Both the position numbers and the translations under genes were made by a program. From Ficedula albicollis (taxonomy: Eukaryota; Chordata; Aves; Passeriformes; Muscicapidae): a stretch of 64,000 nt of DNA. Positions 11,804 through 30,581 of the stretch are shown here, one piece after another; positions within the stretch are counted from its first letter, which is position 1, and every line of letters starts with the position of its first letter. The notes below the pieces were generated by a model that searched no databases, was not told where the DNA came from, and saw nothing but the letters and a program-made list of their open reading frames with translations. The DNA is taken from the NCBI RefSeq assembly GCF_000247815.1, contig NW_004775929.1:469328-533327 (forward strand), in the 5' to 3' direction.

Positions 11804-12136
11804 CGCTTCAAATTCAGCAGAAAGTACATCTGGTGATACATCTCCCCCAGCCACTTTCATCTCCATAAATCCCAGCCTGCTAAAAAGCTAGAAAGTGATA
11901 GGCATCTGCAGAGATTGCCTCATGCCAGACTATGATATGTAGAAATACAGAAATAAGGAAATGTAAGAACATAGAAATTTCAAACTACATCCTTTGCAAA
12001 AAAGTAAAACAGATTAGCTAGTTTAGTTTTGGGGGGGCTTTTTTTTTCCCCCCTGCAACTATCACCCCCATATTGCTTCTGTTGGAATATTATCTGAAGC
12101 TGGAGAAAGAACATCAGGAGCAAGCATCACTTGGTG
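11804..12136. other. Unique noncoding DNA with a G7-C-T9-C6 run
   Basis: No gene recognised. Around 12029-12055 there is a short natural-looking run of G, then T, then C. Confidence 0.5.
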
Positions 12137-12240
12137 TTTTTTGTGTGTGTGTGTGTTTGGGTTTTTTTGTTTGGTTGGGTTTGTTTATTTGAGTTTTTTT
12201 TCCCCCTTTTGTTTTTTTCTGGTTTGGTTTGGTTTTGTTC
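12137..12240 (+). repeat. T/G-rich low-complexity tract
   Basis: Begins with a short (GT)n and continues as TTTG/GGTTT words. It translates to a hydrophobic open frame (12141-12446) that I do not regard as a gene. Confidence 0.8.
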
Positions 12241-16813
<4,573 letters not shown>

Positions 16814-17173
16814 GAATGTAGGGCTGGATCCTCAAGGTGCTCCAAGGTATTTTGCCATCACATCTGAGAAATTCTCTTTCCTTGCTTTGTGTGGTCATAC
16901 TGCTCAGGTCAGTCTACACTGCCCTCTGAAAAGAAGGGTGCCCCCTTCCTTCTTACTATTTATATAGAAAAACACAAACATGAATATAAGATATTTAGAT
17001 AATTTTGAGGAGAGGCTTTGGTGAGGGAACTCATGATTAGTTTAATCACTAATGTTAATAACTATTGAGCGTGTGAAAGATTTTAGCAGAAGGGAGCTGA
17101 GTGCCTTGAGAGGTTTTCCTAGCAGGGAGCTCACACCATTAGACTTAATTCATCCTACGGATGTGTGAATTAC
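16814..17173. other. Unique noncoding DNA
   Basis: Nothing recognised. Confidence 0.5.
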
Positions 17174-17215
17174 TTTTTTTTTTTTTTTTTTTTTTGGGGG
17201 GGGGTCTGCCTCTCT

Positions 17216-17247
<32 letters not shown>
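17174..17247. repeat. T22-G9 ... T30 homopolymer pair
   Basis: T22 (17174-17195) followed by G9, a 13-base T/C-rich spacer and T30 (ends 17247). It resembles a short version of the poly-T/poly-G junctions elsewhere in the window. Confidence 0.7.
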
Positions 17248-17904
17248 CTCCTGCTAGTTGGATAATAAGGCAATAAAGCTTTCTGATGTGTTAATGTGTC
17301 AGATTGGAATGTGTTGAACTAGGTGATGAAGATGACTTAAAAAAGATTTTCCAATAGTGAAGTTGGGCTGCCTGAAGCCAGTGGTTTGAAAACACAGTAA
17401 AGGTAATGGACCATTAATGATGATGGAATGATGTAACTGAACTGATTGAATAGGGTTTTGTGAGTGATGGTAATGTACAGTATAATTTATACAGATTATA
17501 TTGTTGGAGTTCTCAAATGGTACTTTCATTTTTAAGAGAGGTCCTCATGAATTTTTAAAAGATTTTCCTCTTTTCCATCTTTTTGTAAAATATCAAGGTA
17601 GCACTCACAGCAAACTAGCTAAACATTCCTTTGACTAACACAGAATTAATTCTAGTCACAAAATGATGTTAACTATATTAGACTTGATGTAAGTCTAAAC
17701 CTGTTTTCCAACTACTTCCTTCAACTAGTCAAAATAACAAATGTAAGTCAGACTGCATGAGCATAATGTCAGTTAAACCCAACTGTCTCTTGGTCACTGA
17801 AATAACTATACTTTTGATTTAACAAGTAATCTTATTTTACTTAATTTCACTGTGTTACTCCCTTCAGCAATCATTTTCAACTGGCAATGAACAGCCCCAG
17901 AAAG
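17248..17904. other. Unique AT-rich DNA
   Basis: Nothing recognised. Confidence 0.5.
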
Positions 17905-17950
17905 AGTTGACATATATATATGTGTGTGTATGTATGTATATATATAAACG
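17905..17950. repeat. (TA)n/(TATG)n microsatellite
   Basis: An alternating TATATG/TGTATG tract that leads into the duplicated TA-rich block that follows. Confidence 0.8.
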
Positions 17951-18510
17951 CATATATGTTATATATATAATATAAAAATCTGTTTCATGTATATTTCATA
18001 TACATCATATATATATTTCATATGTATGTCGTATGTATATTTCATATGTATATATGATACATGTATCATATATACATATACATATACATATATATATATA
18101 AACATAACAGCAGTTATTTTTTCAACCTATTTTTTATGGAAGCACAATTAAGAAGAAATGAAGGTATGCCAAGGGAAAAAAAAAAAAAAAACAACAACAA
18201 AAACCCCCCTATAGCTTTCAAATATACTTTCAACACATATATGTTATATATATAATATAAAAATCTGTTTCATGTATATTTCATATACATCATATATATT
18301 TCATATGTATGTCGTATGTATATTTCATATGTATATATGATACATGTATCATATATACATATACATATACATATATATATATAAACATAACAGCAGTTAT
18401 TTTTTCAACCTATTTTTTATGGAAGCACAATTAAGAAGAAATGAAGGTATGCCAAGGGAAAAAAAAAAAAAAAACAACAAAAACCCCCCTATAGCTTTCA
18501 AATATACTTT
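17951..18510 (+). repeat. Tandem duplication of about 285 bp with TA-rich and unique parts
   Basis: Copy 1 (17951-18235) and copy 2 (18236-18510) both start 'CATATATGTTATATATATAA'. Both run through a TA/TATG-rich part, then 'AACATAACAGCAGTTATT', 'GGAAGCACAATTAAGAAG', an A-run and 'ATAGCTTTCAAATATAC'. By eye they differ only in the lengths of the TA, A and CAA repeats (about 5 bp in total). The similar open frames in each copy are side effects of the duplication. Confidence 0.9.
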
Positions 18511-20018
18511 CTGTGATGTTTGCCAACTTCTTTCACCCTGCAGTAAAACGATATTTTCTAGGAAAAAGTAGAGAGCCATATGTACTCTTTTCTTTAACAG
18601 TATTAGGAGATTTGAAGCAGAACTGTCCTGAGGAAGAAATTCAACCTGGCTCCAGGGGAACAGCCTGAAAGAACAGGAATGGTCCTGGTGAGCCAGAAAG
18701 TGTTGTAGTTTCTGCAGGAACAAGAGCAACCAACCAACCAAACAGGTGGGGACAGCAGATAGGAAACAAAACTGCCCCTGAGCCATGAATATCACTAGTG
18801 AGGTGTGAGACTCCTGTTTTGCAGGAAATTCTATTTGCTTGACTCTTTTGCCATCGTGCCTGTTGAGTTTTAGCAATAACTGGTAACTAAAATAACAAAA
18901 TAGCACCGATATCTGAAAAAGGAGCTCACTCAGAGGAGAGGGAATAACTAAGCCAAGATTATTGTGGTTTTTAAAGCCTCTCATGTGGGTGGAAAAGCCC
19001 CCAAGAACTGGGTGGTCCAGAGATATAAATTTCAAACATGAAACAGGACTTTAAATGCAATCCACACATTGCTATTCCAGTAATATAAGTGTAAACTGTT
19101 GCTCTTTTACAAAATAATTAAACAAAAATAAATAGGTGCCTCTCCTCCCCTTTTGAATGCAGAATGAGACTTCTGATGCTTTTGAACTGCATGAGAAACC
19201 AAGAGAAGTCCATGATGAATTTCCAAGCCCAGCTTTACCAAAACCTTGAAAACATTTCCATTGCTGGGTAGATCAGAACTTGGAGAGTGCAAGAAGTGAG
19301 ACTGAAGATTTGAAAGTGAAAGAGAGTCACCCATGAATAAGTCAAAACCAAATGCTAAATATAAACTCCATAAAACAAGAAATCGTCTAAATTTTCTGAT
19401 TTAAAAGAGCAGATAAGGATAAGCAATAGCAGAAATACAAATCCCACAGTGTGTTTTTCACTGTGTATCTCAAGGTCACTAGAATTTTTATCAAGAATTT
19501 AAAAAAAAAGAAAAAAAATTCTACTTATTTATTACACAAAATAAAAATTTAGACAGCCTTAACTATCAGATATTTCCTTAGGCATTTGATGATTCTTTGG
19601 CATACCCAGGCATTTTGAAATAAAAGCCAGTCAAACTAAACCACAAAATCTGATAACATGAAAAAAAAGTGAAGTAAAAGAAAAATTATTAAAGGACACA
19701 GCTATTAAACCATAAAGGTCTCACACAAAATGCCAATCTTTAGTGATCACTGAAGCTGTATGTTTACAAATGGAATGCTATATTATCAATCTGAAGTAAT
19801 TAGGTAAAGACCACAAAACTACAAACTTCTGGGGTAACCTGAACGTATTGGAATAAACTCCTACCCAACCAACAAGGAAAGTACCACTGTGAAAACAGCA
19901 AACATATTCATAATGGCAGCTATAGGGGCAGAAATGGAGATTAGAGTGTTAATAATATAGCTAGTAAAAGATAGACATGTTTATCTGAGCACTGATAATG
20001 CAGTTTATGATATACTTT
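18511..20018. other. Unique noncoding DNA, includes the longest non-repeat open frame
   Basis: A 212-codon frame on the minus strand (18397-19035) starts in unique DNA and ends inside the second copy of the 285-bp duplication. Its translation is hydrophobic, shows no domain I recognise, and includes a run read from a poly-A tract. I think it is a chance frame. No repeat family is recognised in the rest of the block. Confidence 0.55.
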
Positions 20019-21818
20019 ATCTGTTGAGCACAAAGTGTGAAATGGTGGGGGGGGAGCTAATAATATGAAACATGATTAATCAACAAACAGCAAGAAAAGC
20101 ATCTGCTGTATAAAAAAGTGTCTACTAAAACGTTATATAAAGTGTGGTAAAAATAAAAGTAATCAGAGCTGATAGTCTTATTGCTAGTGTATGGGAAGCT
20201 GAATAAAGATGAAGGAAAAGAAGGTTAATGAATATAGATCAAAGCAAAATTACATATTTATTGATGAAAATAATCTTAGCAAGAAGCCCAAAACCGCTGT
20301 GACAATGAAAAGTGATATTTAGCATAACTGACAGTTTAACACTACTTTTCTATTGCTGGGATGTAATCCATGCACCCTACCAGAGAAAATCAATTACTAC
20401 TAAACCATGTATTTGTGGCTCAGGAAAGGTGCTGCTTAAAAGAAAAATTGAGTAATCTGAATCCCTCTTACTTTATCATCTGTGCATGGCACAGCAGAAA
20501 GATTCCTCTGCACAAGTAATCATATATATAATCCCATTATATCAGCTGTGACTATACATAAGTTACGTGTATATCATGGCCTATTTTAAAACATATTTAC
20601 TCTTTGAAATAGGCTGTGTGTGTCAGAAATTCTGGCAGGAATCAGGGAGCCTGTTTCACAGGTTCTGAGGGATGCAAGCAAATAAGCACACAAACACTTG
20701 CTTTTTACTCATTCTGTTGCTTTTAGTGAAGGAATTTCTGCAAATAAATATACACAAGCAATTCACAATATATTTCAAATGTAATTGTACTGAAATTACA
20801 GCTTTTAAAAAAATTTAATTTGTATTTTTATTTAATCATACTTTTTTTTTTTTTTTAAACAGGTTTTTTTAATGGCAGGGTAGTCCCATCTGTTGAGCAC
20901 AAAGTGTGAAATGCTGGGGGGGGGGAGCTAATAATATGAAACATGATTATATCTGTTGAGCACAAAGTGTGAAATGGTGGGGGGGGAGCTAATAATATGA
21001 AACATGATTAATCAACAAACAGCAAGAAAAGCATCTGCTGTATAAAAAAGTGTCTACTAAAACATTATATAAAGTGTGGTAAAAATAAAAGTAATCAGAG
21101 CTGATAGTCTTATTGCTAGTGTATGGGAAGCTGAATAAAGATGAAGGAAAAGAAGGTTAATGAATATAGATCAAAGCAAAATTACATATTTATTGATGAA
21201 AATAATCTTAGCAAGAAGCCCAAAACCGCTGTGACAATGAAAAGTGATATTTAGCATAACTGACAGTTTAACACTACTTTTCTATTGCTGGGATGTAATC
21301 CATGCACCCTACCAGAGAAAATCAATTACTACTAAACCATGTATTTGTGGCTCAGGAAAGGTGCTGCTTAAAAGAAAAATTGAGTAATCTGAATCCCTCT
21401 TACTTTATCATCTGTGCATGGCACAGCAGAAAGATTCCTCTGCACAAGTAATCATATATATAATCCCATTATATCAGCTGTGACTATACATAAGTTACGT
21501 GTATATCATGGCCTATTTTAAAACATATTTACTCTTTGAAATAGGCTGTGTGTGTCAGAAATTCTGGCAGGAATCAGGGAGCCTGTTTCACAGGTTCTCA
21601 GGGATGCAAGCAAATAAGCACACAAACACTTGCTTTTTACTCATTCTGTTGCTTTTAGTGAAGGAATTTCTGCAAATAAATATACACAAGCAATTCACAA
21701 TATATTTCAAATGTAATTGTACTGAAATTACAGCTTTTAAAAAAAATTAATTTGTATTTTTATTTAATCATACTTTTTTTTTTTTTTTAAACAGGTTTTT
21801 TTAATGGCAGGGTAGTCC
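20019..21818 (+). repeat. Tandem duplication of about 869 bp with a 63-bp partial copy between
   Basis: Full copy 1 (20019-20887) and full copy 2 (20951-21818) both start 'ATCTGTTGAGCACAAAGTGT' and end 'TTTAATGGCAGGGTAGTCCC'. Between them, 20888-20950 repeats only the first 63 bases and has a longer G run (9 versus 7) and GCTGG for GGTGG. The full copies differ at few places by eye: ACGTTAT versus ACATTAT near 20130/21063, TCTGAGG versus TCTCAGG near 20668/21599, and the lengths of A and T runs. This suggests a very recent duplication or two alleles assembled in series. Confidence 0.92.
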
Positions 21819-22182
21819 CTCTGCTTTAAGAAGGAGGAGATTCCAAACGTGGAAGTTCAAGATCAGACTTGGACAGAGCACAGTGCACATGAGCTCTCCT
21901 CTGGAAATGTCAGGTCTCCCATTGGCACAACAGTAATTGCTGCAATGCAGGGAATTCATCAGTGCAGAGTTCATCAGTGTGCAATTTTGAATCTGCTGGA
22001 TGCCATATTATTTAGTGAGACATAACATTAAAAATGAGCTGAGAGACCCTTTTTGGGGATTTTCCAGGCAAGACCTGAAAGCCCTTAAACCTGGAGAACT
22101 CTGCTCAGACTTGGAAACTCTGAAGAGCAATGTGGTACCTAAAACCTGGTGAAAACCTGAGTGCAGCTTCTTCTGGCTCTGC
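21819..22182. other. Unique noncoding DNA
   Basis: Nothing recognised. Confidence 0.5.
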
Positions 22183-22243
22183 AATCAATCAATCAATCAA
22201 TCAATCAAACAAACAAACAAACAAACAAACAAACAAACAAACA
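22183..22243 (+). repeat. (AATC)n(AAAC)n compound microsatellite
   Basis: Six or so AATC units pass directly into about nine AAAC units. One motif probably arose by point mutation of the other followed by expansion. Confidence 0.95.
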
Positions 22244-25200
22244 GCTTTTCCAAATTGAGCCAAATACATTAAAATGTTCATGCCAACCCTTCCCACCCAG
22301 CAGGGAAAATGATGGCACTGATCACATCCTTGTGGTAGGTTTGAGATTAGGAATCTCTAAAGGGGGAAAGGAGGAGAAAGGTGAAGTTACATTTAATCAG
22401 ATATGGTCAACTGTATCTCATTTGAAAAGGAAATAAGAGCAATTCTATGATTCATGGGGGGAAAGAAGTTTGGGAAGAAAGAAGCTGGCTGCAAACTTCA
22501 AGGACTTTTCAGAAAGCTGGGGAGAGAGCAGCAGAACAGCTTTGTCTGTGCTCAGAAAACAACAGGGATGGAAGCTGCCACTGACTTTGATTTGGAGAAG
22601 CTGAAAAGTCTAAGTCAGCAGGCTGTGGTTCACTTGCACTTCCTATAACACTGCAGACAGAGAGGCAACAAGTTTACATCACATAATTAATAATACAGAG
22701 GTAGAGCTCATGCAGGTGAGATTTATGTTTAGATAACTACATTTAGGATGACACAATGGCATAACCTACACACCAGTGCCCACGAAAGGACAAGGACACA
22801 GCTCAGCTGCTGCCATGCACTTGTGTTTTTTGACTCATTGAGATGGAGCCAGTTTTGAACTGTCACAGCCAGCACTCTCCCAAGAAAATCCTGGACACAG
22901 GGGAGTCCCATTAAATGGTGCGAGCTCAGGTGCATTTTGGGAGGAAAGAAATTTTAATTTCATGGATGAAACCTGTGTCACTTGTCCATTCTGGACAGAG
23001 AGAAAAGCCTTGACCTATTTTATTTATTGGTACAGGTAGAGCCAGTAAATCCCACTAAGAGAGAATCGTGCTCTCTAAGAGCTGGGTATAATGAACCCAA
23101 ATTTCCTAAGGACAGAGGTACTGTTGGTGGTTGATTTTCATGTCTAAGCAGTTGCAAAGAGCTGATGAAGTTTTACTCTTGGGCTGTGCAATTATAAATT
23201 CTCCTTTTCATCTCATTTCCAGCAGTTCATGAGCTCAGCTTTCTTCACGTCCAAGGTATTTGCAGCCCATCTCCTCTCATCTCCTTCCTATTCCTGTAAA
23301 TAATAAAAAACATAATAACATATAAGACCTCTATTATCTGTGAAACTGGGAAGAATCAAAAGTTATTATTGAAGGGGAGATGCTGATAAACAGAAAGCGA
23401 TTAATAATTATGAAGAAACCAACCCAAATGTGAAACACAGAAATAAGAAAATAGGGGAGAATGTGGTATATATTGTTCCTTTGACAATATAATAATAGTA
23501 TAATCTCTGCTTGTCACCTCTCTGAAATCCACGTTGCTAAACTTATTTCACAATAGCTAGTGTATGTTTGCAAGTTATTATAGTTTCCAAATACCTCCAA
23601 TCTCAATTTAAGATCCTTAAGTCATTTCAACAGTAATATAGTCTTGAATACTTTTGAAAAACAGCCACAAGAATAATTTAAAAACAACAGTGAAGATGAA
23701 CACTACTGTTAAATCCCATTTGTAAGACTTTATTTAAATGCTAACTAACCATCCTTTGTATAAGGATATTTTAAGTGCCTTTCAGGCTACTTTTCAATCA
23801 GTTTTGCCAGATAGTTTGGAATAGTCAAGGATTTTACTTCAGTGGATTTATATTTATTTTTACATGAACACACATAAATATATATATGAGAATGGCCTTC
23901 TGACTCTGCAAAAAGGAGAAAAAGACTGAAGGTATATATTTTTCCTAATTTTTTTTCATGAGCTCTTTAACAAGTTGTTTTTATTTTAAGCATTACTAGG
24001 CAGGACTTTTAGAATAATGTATTTTACATTCTTTTCCAAGAAAAGATGACTTTTTTTCTTTCTCTTTAAGTTCTTCCTATGGTCCACATTACTTTAAGTA
24101 CTTCATATTACGACTCAATGAGTATGAAGGTAGGGCAGAAATAATGGCATGTTTGCGCTCTGACAGATTTCATTTGTTCACACAAGCACACCAATGGCAT
24201 GAGAATGTGTAGATCTTCAAAAACACTCTGTATGACAGGTTTTTTTTTTCTTTCCTTCTCTTTCAGGTGTTCTTTCAGGGCTCTGGTCTTAAAAGTCCTG
24301 TCCCTGAGACAGGAATTTCAGATCAATACCAAGATATGTTCCATGGATGTGCTCTCAGCTGGTGAAATCCCCTGGGCAAGAACAACTTGAAGGTGACAGA
24401 AAACTAAAATGGAAGATCTGGCATGGCAGGCTGGGCTTATCACAGGGAAAGTGTATTTGGAATACAACACAGGTCTTCTTTAATCTCCATTTTGATGCTG
24501 CCACAACAACAGCTTCAGAAAAGGGTTACTATTTGCTCAAGTGTGTTGTCCTAATATTAAAAGAATGATGGGACAGAAATATGTTGTAGCTTAAATCATA
24601 GGAAACAGTGTGATGTTGTACTAATAATTATTATTGTTATTAATCATTATTTACAGAAATTGTAGCTCTTGCCTCAAGATCTGAATAGTGCCACCTTCTC
24701 TGTGCTGCAGAAGGCCAGTTTTGGTGTAAAATGTGCCTGTACTTTTCCATAGGGCTGCAGAATTCTACATGAAGAACAATTAAAGTGAGCAGGCTTCATT
24801 AAATACAGAGGCTGACACTGCAGACAAATGGCTGCATTTTGTGGCAAATTGTGCCTTAATTTTCCTCCTTCCCATGCTTGTTGCAGACATAAAAGGAGAT
24901 CTTTATACTTGATCTGTCAGAGTTTCTATCTGAGAGACTCATTAAGCCTCTTTCTTACCTCTAAGAAAAAATAGATTTAGCTTACCTCCATCAGAGTCAG
25001 TCAGAATTTAATATACGTTATTCTTCTAACTTTTTTTTTTCTCTTCTCTTTTTACAACAGCTGGGATCTTTGTGGGACCTCTCTGCTTGTTTCTCATTCC
25101 AGGAGTGCACAGGACTTTGCATTAATACTGCAGCTCTTTAAATTTCTGTAGGTCAAGGCCTTTAGGATTAATAAGGGGCTATACAGTCTGCACTTTTACT

Positions 25201-25654
25201 GTGATTATATCTTCAATTTCATTGTACTACATGAATGAAACATCACCACAGACAAGCTGTAAACTCACCTCTGTATTTAATATTCTGTGTTTTGTGGAGC
25301 TGGTTCTGAGATAAACCTGAACTGTGACCAGAGTTCCCAAGCTGTGAGCAGAGATGTGAGAAGAATTTGTGTTTTCTAACCCTGAGCAAAAATTCGTCAT
25401 TCTCAAAGCTCTTCTCAAGGGGTGGATGACATCAAATAGAATACTATTTATACAAAATGTGAAATTGTAGAAATGTGATCTGTGCAAGAAAGCAGGTGCC
25501 TGAATCCACAGCAACATCAGGTTCAGTTTCCATGTGCATGAAATACGTGGAAGTCAGCAGTAAATGTGCTAAATACTCAGTATGGGAATGAAATCCTAAA
25601 ATATACTGGAAGGAAATCTTTTAACTATTTATAAAAGTTATAGTAAAGTAAAAT
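22244..25654. other. Unique AT-rich noncoding DNA
   Basis: About 3.4 kb without a recognisable gene or dispersed repeat. Open frames (22161-22436, 22454-22648, 24199-24390, 24347-24568 plus; 25227-25517 minus) are short and show no known domain. Stretches rich in AATAA near 23.3-23.5 kb are simple AT-rich DNA. Confidence 0.6.
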
Positions 25655-26814
<1,160 letters not shown>

Positions 26815-28931
26815 AAACTGGATAACACATGGATCATGAATAAAACTGGAGTTAGATGTAAGAAAATATTTAGTTTTCAGTGGCAAAAACAGAATGGAAA
26901 ATGTAACTGAAGAACATGTTCCGTCTTGCTAATGAATGAACAGGAGTGAATTCCTGTTAGAAAAGTAACTAATCACTTTGTGAAACAATACCATTAAAAT
27001 ATAGTGTCACCATAGCTGAATGCTTCTTTAAAACTTATGCAGATATACAGAAGCCAAAATAGTCTCATTCCTTTGGTGTCACCTCTTTTAAAATTAAGCA
27101 TTTATTACATTTGAAAGTTTCATTTTTAAAGTTTTGATTTTATTTTTTTTTTACATTTTAGTTTTTGAAATATAACTCAAAGTGAAATCACCCTCTGAAC
27201 CAAATATCTGATAAATTTATCATTTCACAACTGAAAGACCCCAGGAACATTAAAATACATCATTATTTTGAAAAGAAATAGTCGAAAAAAATGTACAGAC
27301 TCTCACATATTTTGATAATCCTTTGATAATTTCACACAAAATAGGACACACACCGAAATCCTTGCTTTTTGCTTTTTGCAAGTTTTATTCTGAAGGACTG
27401 AACTTTTAAACCCCATATATTTCTGTCTGCCCATTTGGCAACTCTTCTGGATATTTGCACATCAACTAACTGAGGATATTATGGTGGGAAAGCCTGCACC
27501 ACTTGTGATCTGCTGTGTGGCACAGGCTGGGATTGGTGCTCTCCAGACCTTGAAAATAAATCCAGTAATTGCTCAAATCAGTTTTAAGAAGTCTTGATTG
27601 TTCAGAATCCACTCTATTTTGCTCTCACTTCCAGGGACAATAATCATATCAGTGATTACAGCACTGCTAAGTCCTATATACTGCTTATATATTTCAATGA
27701 AAAAATGGCTGTGAATTCTAATCAGTTGTGTTGCTCTGAATTTAAAAAGAAAAAAAAACAGCCTTTTTGCTACTCATAATGACATCTTACAGTATTAGCA
27801 GTTTAATTTTTTTAACTTTTGATGAAAGTATTCTACAACTGAACTGTACTTTTAAGTCTTTCTGTTAGAACTACAGCTTGGCAACAAAACAAAATAAAGA
27901 GTTGACTTTTTTTTTCCCCCAAGCCATTCTGATAAACCTCTGAAATATAAGATTATTTTGGGAGCTAAGTAAGATTTTTATTTTTTTTTTTTAACAGAGC
28001 ACTGGGTTTGCCTTGCTACTTTTTGGTTTATTTGATTATTTTCCTGGTTGTGTTAGCAAATTGTTTTGCTGAATTTCTTGTTAATAATCTGGGTGAGGTT
28101 ATTGAATATTTATTCCTCCAAGGCACAATAATGAAAGGTGTGATGAAGGCTCTTTTAACATCATGATGCTGTGGCTAAACTTTCATCATCGTGGTACACG
28201 AGCTCACTCTAATTGTAACAAGAAATCAATTATTTTCTTTTTCTTTTTTCTTCCCTTTCTGGTAAAGGGTTTTACCATGTTCTGATGTAAGAAATGAAGT
28301 TCACCTAAACATGTGCAATTTCTGCTCTGTACGTCCCAAATCCCTAAGAAGTTATTGATCTGAAACCTGACACTGAAGTAAATTTGACAGTGCAACAAAA
28401 ACTAAATACACTTTCAGTAATTGAGAAGTTCTTCAACTGAAACCTTTGATTGTGGTTCATAGATCTTACAAGTACAAGACATCAAAATTAAATCTTGTAT
28501 AAAACCAGGCTTTTGTATTTTTCTGGATTGAAATAAAGTATTAGCTTTAGAGAGAAAAGATAAATTAAATATGTGTTCAAAAATGTTTAACAACCCCGAA
28601 TGCTCTACAGTTTAGGTGTTCCATTAAAATGGTAGATTTTGCGGTTAAAATGCATGAAATAAAAAATTTATATCCAATCTATGTCATGTATCTTCAACTT
28701 CTTGTCATCTGATATTCTTGCACTTAGAAGTGCATCATGGTGTTATTTTTTCCCAAATATTTTTATTTAAAAATGCTTTAAAAATGTGCTATCCAGTTCA
28801 GTGAACCCTTAGACATCCTATACAGCTCATTGGCTGTAATTCATCACTTGAGGTTAAATGTTAAAACCTGCACCAGAAAAAAAAATATTCAGAAATAAAA
28901 TATATATTTATTTCATAAATAAAAATACAAA
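26815..28931. other. Unique AT-rich noncoding DNA
   Basis: No gene or dispersed repeat recognised. Only short A and T runs are present. Confidence 0.6.
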
Positions 28932-28959
28932 GGGGGGGGGGGGGGGGGGGGGGGGGGGG
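28932..28959. repeat. 28-base poly-G run, probable assembly artefact
   Basis: G28 follows AT-rich sequence ending 'AAAATACAAA' and is followed by 'TTTAGGTG'. It belongs to the series of plus-strand G runs. No clear duplicated flank is visible here. Confidence 0.65.
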
Positions 28960-30498
28960 TTTAGGTGATCATAGAGAAATTTTTAAAAAATTAGGACTTG
29001 GGAAAAGTATAAATTTTTATAAGGCATTTGTCTTTCACACATAAATATATCATCATAAAAAACTTCATTGCAAATCTTCAATTAGTTTGCCAAAACCTTT
29101 TCTCCTAACACTTGTTTTGAAAGGGATTTGCCCTACAAATTTCCTTATATTTTTTATTAATTGTTTAATAAAAACTAATTAATTAATTGCTTGATTAAAA
29201 AGCAAAAGTCCAGTTTTAAAATAGTGTCCCATCTTTCCCCCTTTGCTGATAATGAGTCATGTATGTCACGAATTGAATTGAATTCACAAATTGAAATCAA
29301 CCGATTTCCGAATGGTCTATATGGTTCTCTCTTGTAATTTCAGGTGGTCTCTTCAAGTTATTTTCACCTGCTTGAAAGAAAAGGCAACCACATTCTTGTT
29401 TTTAACACATCTTTACAACAGGATATGATAAAAAAATAAATGAAAAAATAATATTGAGGCTGCCTCTACCAATGCAGAATTTTATTTTTTTAAATGGCAG
29501 ATTAGCAGAGTGATTCAGATGGGGATATTCTCTAAAAAAAGCATTATAAACCTCTTCTCTTTCAGCTTTTCCAGCATAAAAAGTTAAATAAGCTGAATAT
29601 AAGGTGAAAGTACCTAGCACCACCTCAGACTGAGTGGAATAAGATGAAATCTTCTGAGAAACCAGAGAAGAGAGGTCTGTAAAAATATTCTGTAGTACAG
29701 AACCAATCTTGCTCTGTCATGACAATCACAGGTCCACAATCTCAGGAGAATATTAGTGTAAAATGAATCGGTCAAATAAAGTAATTTATGGTGGGTTTGA
29801 ACAAGCAAATGTGTGCAAGAATAATAATTTTTTTAATGTGGACTTGGGAAAAACAAACAAACAATCTCCTAGCACAGACTGTCTCTCTTTGTTCACCTCA
29901 GAGCTCACATTTAATTTCAATTAATTCCTCAGGAGAAGAAAGGAATCAAGGAGGAACATTAAACTAAAATTACACTTCAGGACCACTGCCTAGTGGTGGT
30001 GTAAGCTTCCAGACCACTGAGAATAAATATCTCAGAAAAACAAACTGTGGCAAATGTGTCTTTGACCTGTGTCAAAATTCTGGATTATTTACTGTATGAT
30101 GTTCATTTATTCCCCATAATCAGTAAATAGATTGATGATATGAGGAAGGCCAAGAAAATCTGTGAAAATCTTTTTTTCTAAAAGTTGGTGTCCTGAATAT
30201 TTTTGACTGAAGAAGGCTGTTCTCAAGCTAAATGTTCACTTGCCTTACAATTTGAGAGACTGAGACCCAGCAGATAATGAAATAAATGAGTAAATAACTC
30301 TTACTTTGAAAATAACTGTGTGGTTTTTTTGGTTCAGACAGGGGCTTCCACATACAGACACAAACATTGAAATAATTACCCTAACGACAGCAGTTTCTCA
30401 TAATCTTTGCTTTATGAACCTTTGTGCTCAGGTGTTTGAAAAGACTTTGGTCCTTATTTATAGGAGGATCACAAACAAAAACCCTGAATCCCAACCCT
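28960..30498. other. Unique AT-rich noncoding DNA
   Basis: No gene recognised. The open frames near 29.4-29.8 kb (minus) are under 75 codons. Confidence 0.55.
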
Positions 30499-30581
30499 CA
30501 AACCAAACCAACCAACCAAAACAAAACAGAACAAAACAAAACGAAAAACCCCCACAAAACCAAAACAACAACAACAAAATA
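30499..30581 (+). repeat. A/C-rich low-complexity tract
   Basis: A mix of CCAA, AAAAC and CAA words with no G except at isolated positions. The plus-strand frame through it (30306-30641) is not supported as a gene. Confidence 0.85.

Noticed and set aside
20019..21818. The duplicated block as a possible new transposon
   Set aside because: No terminal repeats, no target-site duplication, no coding capacity, and only tandem copies seen in this window.
22183..22243. Regularly spaced repeat that might suggest a CRISPR-like array
   Set aside because: It is a plain AATC/AAAC microsatellite with no spacers, in a vertebrate genome.
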